Source of the DNA: Ailurus styani
Taxonomy: Eukaryota; Chordata; Mammalia; Carnivora; Ailuridae
Assembly: GCA_002007465.1 (NCBI GenBank)
Contig: LNAC01000108.1
Coordinates: forward strand, 2,282,135 to 2,346,134
Direction: 5' to 3'
DNA: 64,000 nucleotides
Below are positions 55,611-64,000 of the stretch, in pieces. Position 1 is the stretch's first letter. Every line of letters begins with the position of its first letter. The translations under genes and the position numbers were made by a program. The notes below the pieces were generated by a model. It was not told where the DNA came from. It saw nothing but the letters and a program-made list of their open reading frames with translations, and made no database searches.

Positions 55611-55704
55611 CCGCTTTATACAAATCGACCCACTAGTCGACAGTGCCCCCAAGACACCTGTTTGGAGGGAGCAGGAGGACACCTCCAGCTCACCTCTCTG
55701 CAAA
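55611..55704 (+). other. Candidate coding exon (94 nt), unverified
   Basis: The best splice-like segment in the window. The acceptor is a textbook pyrimidine tract, 'tcttccttctgttcttcttgcag'-like. The donor is 'gcaaa|gtatgt'. One frame is open and gives 31 full codons, beginning RFIQIDPLVDSAPKTP and ending TSSSPLCK, a varied protein-like composition. Three CpGs ('ccgc', 'tcga' twice) persist in a locally CpG-poor region, which hints at selection. I do not recognise the product. It could instead be part of the conserved non-coding stretch that follows. Confidence 0.22.
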
Positions 55705-55754
55705 GTATGTCTGCGGCAGAACCACTCCCCAGGGCCAGGCACCATCTGTTGTTA

Positions 55755-56075
55755 GAAATCCCCTTTGCTAATTGTTAAACTTCTCTGAATGGAAATGAAT
55801 CACAGAGCCAGGCAGGAGGGGGCTTGAGGAGGTGCTGGCAATTTACTTAGCGGCAGTGATCATCCCAGCCGGCCACATGCAGAGGCTCCTGATCCATCTT
55901 TGGCACGGGCTCCACCACGTGCTCAGCATCCCAACGAGGCCAATATTTCTGAAGGGGAATTCACAGGGCTTGGGAGCCCGGGGAATTGCCATGAGAACCT
56001 CGCTGGGGCTGGAAACACTCTTTCTAGGTCCAAAGAGGGCACCCAAGCTGGAAGTAGACCGATCCTGTTGGAGTA
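55755..56075. promoter_or_regulatory. Candidate conserved non-coding element
   Basis: 'cccctttgctaattgttaaac', 'gaatggaaatgaatcacag', 'ggcaatttacttagcggcag' and 'gaggccaatatttctgaagg', with several retained CpGs in a CpG-poor neighbourhood. Unique sequence. Confidence 0.35.
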
Positions 56076-56339
56076 GCTGAGCCTTTCCTAACTTCAGCAC
56101 CTTGGGAGCAAAGTACCAGGCCCATCTGACCTCAGCCCGCCCCTGGATGAGGACACAATGCCCACTAACAGGGAGGAGAGAAGGGCTAGCAGCAGACTCT
56201 TGAGCAATGGGAGGTGGACCCTAGCTTAAGGGCTGTGCCTACCTCCAGGGGTTCCTTCTGCTACTATTATGTGATCTTTCCCTCAGGCAGCTTGGGTCAG
56301 GTTATGTTCACAGAACCAAGATGAGTTGAGGATACTAGG
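56076..56339. other. Unique non-coding sequence
   Basis: Nothing recognisable. Confidence 0.4.
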
Positions 56340-56560
56340 AAAGGAAACCCCCCTGTCATGAGCACTTACTATGCTCTGAAGCATTCCGCTGTGCTCTTGG
56401 TAAAGTTTTCTCATGGAATCTGTCCAACAACCAAGGAAGACAGACATTATTAGTCCCATTTAACAGACTAGGAAACTGAAGCTAGGGGAGGAAAAAAAGT
56501 TATTTTTTTTTCAAGGTCTTTCAGCTAGCTGGTAGCAGAAGTAGGACCCAGTTCCATGGA
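56340..56560 (-). mobile_element. MIR SINE, near full length
   Basis: 'gagcacttactatgctctg', 'cccatttaacagactaggaaac', 'cagctagctggtagcagaag' match complement MIR. Confidence 0.9.
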
Positions 56561-56944
56561 ACCCCTTCCCCTCTACTACACTGGAGGACAAAGGATGGGG
56601 TTGAACACATGTGTCCAGGGAAGGATTTGCTAACACTAAGGGAACTGCATGTGGGGGGTCTGGCCTAAGACCCAGGGTCTCCACCATCAGCACCATCAAC
56701 TCTGAGCATGCACCAGGGACCAACTGGGCCCTGGGAATGCAAAAACCTGACAGGCTCCCACAGTAGTCCCCTGGAAAGGTAGTCAGGTCCTGTGAGTGAG
56801 TGACCCATGACAGTCTAGTCTCTGCCCCAAGAGAATGGAACAAAGACAAAGCACAAAGTTGTACTGGTACCCTAACCTTGTTGAAATCCTTCCTAGGATT
56901 TCCCTCAGGCAGCTTATGACTCATGACTCTTAGGAAAGCATACA
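56561..56944. other. Unique non-coding sequence
   Basis: Nothing recognisable. Confidence 0.4.
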
Positions 56945-57190
56945 AACATCACTGGGGCTCTCAGGACCCTCCACAGTCTGTCCCCTGACCACCTCCCCTC
57001 TTCTTCCTCCCTGCTCTGGCAGCTCTGGCCTTCTGGAAATATGCTCAGCTGTGTCTGTACTCCAGACCTTTGTCTGAGCTGTTCCTTCCACCAGGAATGC
57101 TTTCTCATACTTTTTGCCTGACTAGCCCCTACTCTTTCTTCAGGTGACATCACTTCCTTTAGGGGCCAACACTCACAAAGCATCAACTGA
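56945..57190 (+). mobile_element. L2 LINE fragment
   Basis: 'tcaggaccctccacagtctg', 'gagctgttccttccaccagg', 'caggtgacatcacttcc' follow sense L2. Confidence 0.7.
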
Positions 57191-57439
57191 AGTATAAGGA
57201 ATGTTTTTAGATAATGCAGCAGGCATTTACGGTGAGTCCTTCAGCTCACCTGATTTCAGCACAGCTGTAGTGGACAGTTCCCTGCCCATGTACTACTGCA
57301 AGCACGGGTACTGGAGTCTCCCTCTCTTATTGAACTTTGGGAAGGTTGCTGAGCTCCCCAGGAGCCACGAGGGAGTGTGTGTGTGGGGAGATAAAGCAAT
57401 GGGTGCTGGAGTTTCAGGTATGTGCCCCACTCTCCTGTC

Positions 57440-57665
57440 CTCCAGCGGGGTAATCCTTTGGGGTGTTCTACTTGGTTTGTCAAAAGGCTGTAATGGGACT
57501 GAGTCCCAACTGCCCACAATAACCAGTTCATTATTTCATTGGCTTCTATCCCCTCCCTGTTTCATTTTCTCTGTTCCTTCACTCCTGTTTCCTAGAAGTA
57601 CTTCCCAAATAAACTGCTTACTCTCAAGTCCTTATCTTAGGCTCTGTTCTCCAGACAAGAAATCA
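57440..57665 (+). mobile_element. Possible LTR 3' part
   Basis: 'cttcccaaataaactgcttac', 'aagtccttatcttaggctctg' resemble the polyadenylation end of an old mammalian LTR, with AATAAA inside. Family uncertain. Confidence 0.35.
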
Positions 57666-57739
57666 TAAAACGATCTCTTACTTTAATATTTATGCATATG
57701 TTTTAACATAAATTAAAATACAAAAAGGCACATATCATA

Positions 57740-58215
57740 TAGCCCACAGGTAAGAACAAATTGAACGTCCATCACAGATGAATGCATAAACAATGTGCTA
57801 TATACACTCAATGGAATATTATCCAGTCTTAAAAACGAAAGAAATTCTGGCACAGGCTATAAAATGCATGAACTTTGAGGATATTATGCTCAGTGAAATA
57901 AGCCAGGCACAGAAAGACAATATCATATTATTCCATCTATATGAGCTACATAGAATAGGCAAATTCATAGAGACAGGGAGCAGAACAGAGGTTACCAGGG
58001 ACTGGAGGGGGTTGACAAAATAGAATTTTTTTTTTATAATGGAGAATTATTGTTTCTCCAAATGGGTACAGAGTTTCTGTGTGGGATGATAAAAAAGTTG
58101 AAATGAACAACAGTTGTGCAACATTATGAATGTACGTAATGCCAAAGAACCATAAATTTAAAAATGGTTAAAACCGTAAACTTTGTTATGTGTATTTTAC
58201 CACAATAAGGAAAAC
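57740..58215 (+). mobile_element. L1 LINE 3' end (ORF2 terminus and 3'UTR)
   Basis: Typical old L1 end: 'tatacactcaatggaatatt', 'tatgctcagtgaaataagcc', 'ggttaccagggactggagg', 'ggtacagagtttctgtgtg', 'gtattttaccacaataagg'. The 76-codon frame at 57793-58023 includes a decayed ORF2 C-terminus (MEYYPVLK). 5'-truncated and inactive. Confidence 0.93.
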
Positions 58216-58479
58216 TTTAAAAACATATAAATAACACATTAAGAGCCATGAGTTCACAGATAATATTGCCTAGGACAAGGCTAAGAGGGTCAGTAAACCT
58301 TTTAATGTTTATCTTTTTAGATGAGAAGTAAATAACAGTACAGGTGGTATGCTGATACGGCAACAACTGTAAAGGTGGAATTTCAATGATGGACGTTTGG
58401 AAGCTCCACCCTAGAGGAAATGACATCCCCGTTGGCGCATGGGCCCAGAGCACTCTCCATGTTCTCCTTTTTATAACAC
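58216..58479. other. Unique AT-rich sequence
   Basis: Nothing recognisable. Confidence 0.35.
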
Positions 58480-58625
58480 CCATTACACCTGTAAATGCTT
58501 CTTTCTTTGTCTGACTCCCCACTGGCCTGTAGGTCACCTGAGAGCAGTGACCCATCCCTCCTGCTCTTTTCTGTATCCCGGGATGAATCGCACGGGAAAT
58601 ATTCAATAAGTATCACTCGATCGAA
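58480..58625 (+). mobile_element. L2 LINE 3' end
   Basis: 'ctgactccccactggcctg', 'gagagcagtgacccatcc', 'gaaatattcaataagtatc' match sense L2. Confidence 0.75.
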
Positions 58626-59754
58626 TGGGACTGAGTTAGAAACTATCCTGAGGGTCTTCCAGAAGAGGAGACTCCAAAAGGGGGCAAAATTCACCCCTAG
58701 CAGCAGAGGCACAAGAGCATCGCAGGCAGAATCCCCAAGTAGGAAGACCTGTGTTGCGCTCCACAGACAAGCTGTCACGCTGGGCTGGCAGAGGCTGGGT
58801 GGCTGGGGTGTGGGAGGGAGTGTGTGCTGGGGTGGTTGGCTGGAGGTTGGAAGGACACATGAGCCCTCGAACGCCAACCTGGGGCAGTTGGATGAGTCCT
58901 TACAAGCCCATGGGAGGGCCCCCCTCCTCTTCCCTTTTGCCAGAGTCTCAAGTCTCAACTACTTTCTCACCAAGACAGGGGGCCGTACTGGGGGCTGGAC
59001 TTCAGGGCATGTGTGACCCTTCATTTTGTATGCAACTCATTATAAGAATGTACATTTTTTCTGGGGAAAGGGTCCATGGCTTCCATCAGATTCTAAAAGG
59101 GCTCTGTGCTCCCTCAAAGAGTGAGAAGTTCCTAGTTCTGGGGAAAAACCAGTTGGACAGAGTGCCGCACCATCTGTCCCCCTCCCCACCACTTGGCCCC
59201 AGACTTTGGAGGTGAGGGTGGAGGGCTCACACAATGAACTCAACCACTCTCCAGACCTCAGAGCCTTCCAGACTGAGGACTGGGATTGGGGAGTGTGAAA
59301 TCAAGTGCATCTCAAGGGGACACTTCTGGTCCCGCTCCCTCTTCCCATGGCTCCTGGATCTCCCTGCTCCTCCCTCCTTGGGGCTCTGAGTCACCACCAA
59401 TTCCCTCACTCCATGCCAGCCCAGCCCCAAAACACCAAGACACTCAAATGCTCTCCTCTGTGAGCCCTGCCTCAGGAGTCAGGGAGGACCAACCGACTTC
59501 CTCTCTGGTTACTCACATTTCTGAACTGTGTGCCTTTTGCCAGAAGGACCCCTGGTCACAGGACACATGACAGACATCTCTCTGTCCTGACCTCAGTCCC
59601 GCCTCTCCAGAATGGGCTCCCTCAGATAGTCAGGGTCCTAAGCAACTGAATGGGTGTAACCAACAATAATTGTAAGTCATCCTCAGTGTGATCTGTCCCT
59701 CCAAAGGCTGGCTGTCAGTCCCCACCTTTCCCCTCAGGAAACCAGTCCATATCA
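58626..59754. other. Unique non-coding sequence
   Basis: Overlapping frames at 58383-59215 on both strands are chance. No repeat recognised. Confidence 0.4.
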
Positions 59755-59905
59755 TCCCTCTGGTGAGGGAGGGATGTGGATTAAAATCCCACCTGGGCCA
59801 TTTGCCAGCTCTGTGCAAATTACTTCCTTGTGAAGCCTCCACTTCCTTAGCTTTGAGATGGGGTTAACAATCCTTATCTCACTGAAGCCCTATAAAGCAA
59901 CAAAT
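59755..59905 (+). mobile_element. MIR SINE
   Basis: 'gtggattaaaatcccacctg', 'ccacttccttagctttgag', 'aacaatccttatctcac' match sense MIR. Confidence 0.75.
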
Positions 59906-60714
59906 GAAACCATATCTGCCTCTCTCAAACCAGGTTCCACTGTTTTAAAAGATTTGATACCCTTCTATCTCCCTCTTGGAGATACTTAAGATTCATTATT
60001 ATACTAAAGGTTCTGAGAAGTTCTGCAAAAAGAAAGAAAAAGAAATCTCTCTCACTCTGTTTAACCCAGGGCTGGACCATGAGACTCAGCAGCTGTGCAC
60101 AGCTGGTGGAGAAGCTCTGAGCTAGTAAAGACAGTTCACTGGCAGGCAGTAAATGCTCAATTAGCAGGCTCTCTCTTCCCCTAACACCCTCCTACCCTGA
60201 AGAGCCAGATATGCAGAAAATGAAGAAAATTAAGATAAAAAAGCCATCTTCCTCATGAGGTTTTCCTGTGACCTCTCTGAAGGCCCTTTGAGGGAAGAGA
60301 GCTAGAGAGACCAAGGGCCCAAGACACAGCTTCCTGGGACCAGCTGGCTGATTCTGGGGAGGCCACCCTGCCCTGCTGATGGAGGCGGGTGAATCCGGTC
60401 AGATTTGAACATTTCCTAATTCTTCTGAGGATTTCTCTTCTGACAGCCAAGACCCACCCACCCATTAGCAGGATTCCGTGGCCAGTACAGTGAGAAGAGA
60501 AATCAGTGAAAAAGAAGCCAATAAACAGAGTCCACCCACTGCCAGAGCCTCCAGGGCCCCCGGAGCCACGTCTGGGGGCAGGCCCTGCATGAGCAGGACC
60601 TCCCTTGCCTGGCCACAAGGACCCAATGGGACAGCTCTCAGGAAGCTCCCAGGCCACTCTCTGCACATCCCACCTCCCCGCCTCCTTCCATGGTGTCCAC
60701 TGATTAAGGCAGTG
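59906..60714. other. Unique non-coding sequence
   Basis: Nothing recognisable. The 137-codon minus-strand frame at 60253-60666 lacks coding signature. Confidence 0.4.
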
Positions 60715-60975
60715 TTCCCTACTACAGCATAAACGAATGCATTATGTCTTTGTTATGCTAATGTCATAGCACACCGCAATTTAAATAGCACTTCCAGAAA
60801 AATTAAGTATGTTCATTGACACAGTGAAATGTTTTCACCCTCGATGTAACCTTCACAGATTCTGTACAAAATCCATCAGTCAGTGAGCTATTCATTTGCG
60901 AATGCTTAGCAATTATTATGCTAATGCATCACAATGCATTACAGCAAATTCTCTGTAAGTGGCAGGAAGTGCAGC
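60715..60975. promoter_or_regulatory. Strong candidate conserved enhancer with repeated octamer-like sites
   Basis: Unique AT-rich sequence with two exact copies each of TTATGCTAATG (60753-60763, 60916-60926) and AATGCATTA (60736-60744, 60933-60941), arranged in mirrored order. Other parts include 'ccgcaatttaaatagc' and 'gcttagcaattattatgc'. Octamer/POU-homeodomain proteins bind such sequences. Function inferred from motifs; conservation untested. Confidence 0.48.
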
Positions 60976-61144
60976 TGCCTGGCACACACCGCGCCCAGAG
61001 TATGGGGCCTCTATCAACATACGGAGTCATCACCGCAACTTGGGTCTGACCACGTTTTATGTCCCGCCTTCGAGGAGTGATCCTCCCAGGCTCCAAGGCG
61101 GAGCTAAATAGCACTTAGCCACACATCCTCGGAGGACCTCCCAG
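60976..61144. other. Unique sequence
   Basis: Nothing recognisable. Confidence 0.4.
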
Positions 61145-61575
61145 CAAGAAGATGTATCAGCTAGCTATGGCTTCATAACAAAGCACTATGAAACTCAGTG
61201 GAGGAAAGCAGTAAGTGTCTGCTACTGCTTAGGAGTCTGCAGATCATGGGGATGGCTCCACTGATGTGGACCAAGCTAGACAAATCTAGGCTGCGCTTGC
61301 TTGTGTGTCTGTGGTAGGCAGGGACTAGCTGTTCTCTGATTTAATAAGTGGCAGGCAGCCGACTGTGTCAACTGCAGCAATGGGGTGACTTGGCCACCCA
61401 TCTTTCATCATGCAGTGAGCATGCTGGCCCTGTTCAAATGGCAGTAGCAGGATTCCAATGGAGAGAAAGTAAAAGCATGCAAGGAGTCTTGAAGTCCCAA
61501 TGTCCCTTCTGCCAAATTCTACTGGCCAAAAACAGACCACCTCTTGAGGAGGGATGCTGCAGTCATCTTAGGTAG
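61145..61575 (-). mobile_element. MaLR/ERVL-type LTR
   Basis: Reads as the complement of a MaLR-class LTR: 'gtatcagctagctatggcttc', 'cataacaaagcactatg', 'ggagtctgcagatcatgg', 'agtagcaggattccaatgg', 'caaattctactggccaaaa'. Subfamily not assigned. Confidence 0.65.
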
Positions 61576-62295
61576 ATCATTAAAACTGAGAGGAATGAAA
61601 ATTTATAGCCATTTGCCATCAACCTACTGCCGGAGATGTGTGGACAACACATATTTGAAGACCAAGAGAGGCTGGCGTTGACCATGGTCAGACACCGCCT
61701 CATGACGTAGGAGCAGTACCACCTACTGGTTGGGTCAGGAATGGATGAATGGTTATCGGTCATGGTGACTTCTATAAACTGAACTTCCCCTCTAAGTGTG
61801 GTATCCAGCCCTAGTCTAACGGGCCCATCGCTGAGACAGAAAAGGACTCCAGATGCACTAGGCCTCACTGTAAGATGTACTCTGACCCTGAGGTTGGCCT
61901 GCAAAGAACCAACCACACTCCCTTGCTGGAACCAATGGCATAGGCTAGACAGTCCACAGGCCAAATTTTGGTCTATGGCTGGGGATCCAAGTTCAGTTCT
62001 GGTCACTCAGAGCTCAAAGGTTCTGGCTTCCCAGCATGACCGATTAAGCGGTCAGACCCAGAAGACCTGGAGTTTGGAGCACTGGCACAGGGACTATCTA
62101 TGTCTGGAATAAGCTGGTTATGGGTCTGCCCCATCTGTGCCATCTCCAAGGGGAGATGCCCATTCATAGTGCTTGCTGCCTTGGGGGCTGTGTTCTGGAC
62201 CCACATCCTCCTTGGACACAACCGATCAGACGAAGGGGCAGACACTCGACAAACCATCTATGACCTGGCTCATAAAGAAGAGTTGATCTAATCAG
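61576..62295 (-). other. Unassigned stretch beside LTR, possible retroviral internal remnant
   Basis: Lies on the upstream (internal) side relative to the minus-strand LTR. Minus-strand frames of 147 codons (61563-62006) and 84 codons (62003-62257) abut with a 4-base overlap, and a 63-codon plus-strand frame lies opposite. The products have no motif I can name. It could be decayed internal sequence of the same endogenous element, or unrelated. No intact gene. Confidence 0.25.
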
Positions 62296-62636
62296 ATTTC
62301 TTCTCTTGGGAATCTGAACTGAGAAACACAGAAAAGATTTGCTGGTCAGTGGCAGGAGCCACAGATGAAAGATGAGGAGTGGTCAGGCCAGAGAGGGCAT
62401 GACGGGCCATGGAGGCCGAGGGCTCCCGGGGAGCAGAAACTTTGGACTGCAGAGGGTAGAGGTGGAGGGAGGAGAACAAAGAGGACTCCTACATCACAGG
62501 GCTGAAGCCACAGTGCCTGAGACGGAGTGGGGGAAGGGGGGGCGGTGGGACAGGGACCCAGATGGAAAGGGAGGCTGCTTCCAGAGGCCTCTGGATTCCC
62601 AAGGCTTGCCAGTTACAGTTCCAATCCACACGCATC
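62296..62636. other. Unique non-coding sequence
   Basis: Nothing recognisable. Confidence 0.4.
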
Positions 62637-62691
62637 CTGACTGTAAGTCTTTTATTTTATTTGTTTTTTTTTTCTGACTGTAAGTCTTTTA
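62637..62691 (-). mobile_element. Tail-only retroinsertion with perfect 18-bp TSD
   Basis: 'ctgactgtaagtctttta' occurs exactly at 62637-62654 and 62674-62691. Between them are 19 bases of T with one A and one G, the complement of a poly(A) tail. The target reads TTTT/AAAG, a good L1 endonuclease site. So L1 machinery inserted a tail with no body. Confidence 0.8.
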
Positions 62692-62879
62692 AAGTGGCTT
62701 TTAGTCCTTGCAATGCACACCTGAGCACACACTCTACAGACACACACTCCTATGTCTCGGGGTCTCCTCATGTCCTTCTCAATGTGCTAGCAAAACCCCC
62801 TTTGGAAGAGCCTGATGTGCCTGTGGCAGAACCTGCAGGACCAAACCATGGATCCCAACCGTTCTACACACAGCAGCCA
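62692..62879. other. Unique non-coding sequence
   Basis: Nothing recognisable. Confidence 0.4.
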
Positions 62880-63215
62880 GAGAATATTTTTAAAATTCTA
62901 ACCTGATCAGGCCATAGTCCTGTTTAAAACCCTCATCCACTTCCCATTGCTCTTAAGATAAACCCCAAATCCTCCCAAGGCCTACAGAGCTCGGTGTGGG
63001 GTTGGCCCCTGCCCAGCCCTCCAGCCTACCTCCCACCACAATGCCTGTCCCCCGCAAGGTGGCTCTGTCCCAGGTGCCCGGCTTCCCCAGCACAAAGGTG
63101 CCACGCTTCTCCTCACACGGGGTCTTTGCCCCTGCTGCTCCCTCTGCCTGGCACTCTCCCTCCTCTTGGGGTGCCATCTGCCCCCCGACTACTGGGATCA
63201 GCTTGTGTGCTTTGG
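62880..63215 (+). mobile_element. L2 LINE, long fragment
   Basis: 'aaaaccctcatccacttcc', 'cattgctcttaagataaacc', 'ctccagcctacctcccacc', 'ctccctctgcctggcactc' match sense L2. The 144-codon frame over it is accidental. Confidence 0.88.
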
Positions 63216-63474
63216 ACACTGGACATGCCCGAGGACATCTGAACCCTTCCATGCAGACCCCGCAACCAACCTCCTGCAGTTGGCAGGTGCTGATAACAGG
63301 CCAAGGGGGCTCAGGCCCCCCCTACCTGGAGTTGGCACCACCCACCCCGAGTCCCAGAAGGTCTGGCTTCTCTCGGTGGGACTGGCTTTCCCATCTCAGG
63401 GAAAAGGGGGCAGGACACAGCAACAGATAAAAGAAGGCCCAGTTTAGGGTCCACAACAGCAAGAAATCATATGA
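63216..63474. other. Unique non-coding sequence
   Basis: Nothing recognisable. Confidence 0.4.
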
Positions 63475-63520
63475 AGGACGGTCCTGCTCTTTTATTTATG
63501 GAGGAGGAAACTAAAGCTCC
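63475..63520 (-). mobile_element. MIR-like scrap
   Basis: 'tttatggaggaggaaactaaag' matches the most conserved MIR segment, with little around it. Confidence 0.35.
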
Positions 63521-63624
63521 TACCATCCATCTAGGCTTCCTCCCCGTTCCTGTCTCATTGGCTTGGCCGGATGATCAATGAGCTATAGCCAAAGGAAATA
63601 ATGACCACAGGTGCAGGGGACTCG

Positions 63625-63825
63625 GTGTTGACCATATACTAAGCACTGAGCTAAGTGTCTGACATGGATGATTTTATTTCATTCTTACAACACCACACTA
63701 GCTGGATGAAGAAACTAGGGCTCAGGGAGGTTTGAAGTGCTCCCCACTCGCTAAGTGGTGATGGGATTTAAACTCAGGTAGTCTTGCTGGAGAGCACATG
63801 CCTGCTCCACTATCCTGGGCTGCCT
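63625..63825 (-). mobile_element. MIR SINE, near full length
   Basis: 'ccatatactaagcactgagc', 'gatgaagaaactagggctcag', 'gggatttaaactcaggtag' match complement MIR. Confidence 0.9.
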
Positions 63826-64000
63826 CAATCAACTCAGGCCAAGTTGGGACTTCTCGATGGAAGCAAGCGGCTGGAGGGTGCCTGAAGAGGGGGGGGCCAG
63901 CTGGTGCTCCCCTGCTCTGAACTGGGTCTGGGGCGGGGAGGGGGCATGGCTCCCCCATCAGCATGCCCCCTTAGCTGGTTACCTAGTGACCAGAGCGGTG
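63826..64000. other. Unique GC-rich sequence to window end
   Basis: Nothing recognisable. Confidence 0.4.

Noticed and set aside
57793..58023. 76-codon frame as a gene
   Set aside because: It is the decayed ORF2 end and 3'UTR of an L1 element.

Overview
This window is vertebrate nuclear DNA, not a prokaryotic or plasmid segment, and I find no secure protein-coding gene, tRNA, rRNA or CRISPR array in it. It looks mammalian: dozens of ancient MIR and L2 fragments are recognisable, with MaLR-type LTRs and an L1 3' end. Two tRNA-Lys-derived CAN SINEs, at about 29.27-29.50 kb and 49.23-49.36 kb, point to the order Carnivora. I cannot resolve the species. All element calls come from reading the sequence against remembered family consensus features, so edges are approximate by tens of bases. 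It is assembled draft sequence, with a 517-base gap at 1886-2402 and single Ns at 3695 and 37258.

Layout. 0-16 kb is unique sequence with scattered MIR/L2, three CA-rich stretches, and a candidate conserved non-coding block at 14.2-15.0 kb broken by a GA tract. 16-24 kb holds a hAT-like remnant, an MLT1-type LTR, L2 pieces, an AT-rich candidate enhancer at 21.84-22.14 kb and a minus-strand LTR-like element at 22.3-23.1 kb. 24-48 kb is GC-rich and dense in MIR/L2. It contains an unusual ~33-bp degenerate tandem array, purine tracts, over 1 kb of CA-rich sequence at 40.4-41.6 kb, and several homeobox/POU-site-like AT-rich islands. 48-61 kb is visibly poorer in CpG. It carries a second, inverted copy of the 22-kb element with a CAN SINE inside it, then an L1 3' end, and ends in an AT-rich island at 60.7-61.0 kb with repeated ATGCTAAT-type motifs. 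61-64 kb has a minus-strand LTR with possible retroviral remnants, a tail-only retroinsertion with a perfect 18-bp target duplication, L2 and MIR.

Interpretation. The absence of genes, the rarity of young carnivore SINEs and the many unique AT-rich islands with TAAT and octamer-like sites would fit an intron or gene desert that regulates a developmental gene. That is inference; no gene can be named from the sequence. Three short segments with splice-site-like borders (3315-3350, 10506-10548, 55611-55704) are listed as low-confidence candidate exons. Their reading phases happen to be mutually compatible. No new biological system is claimed.
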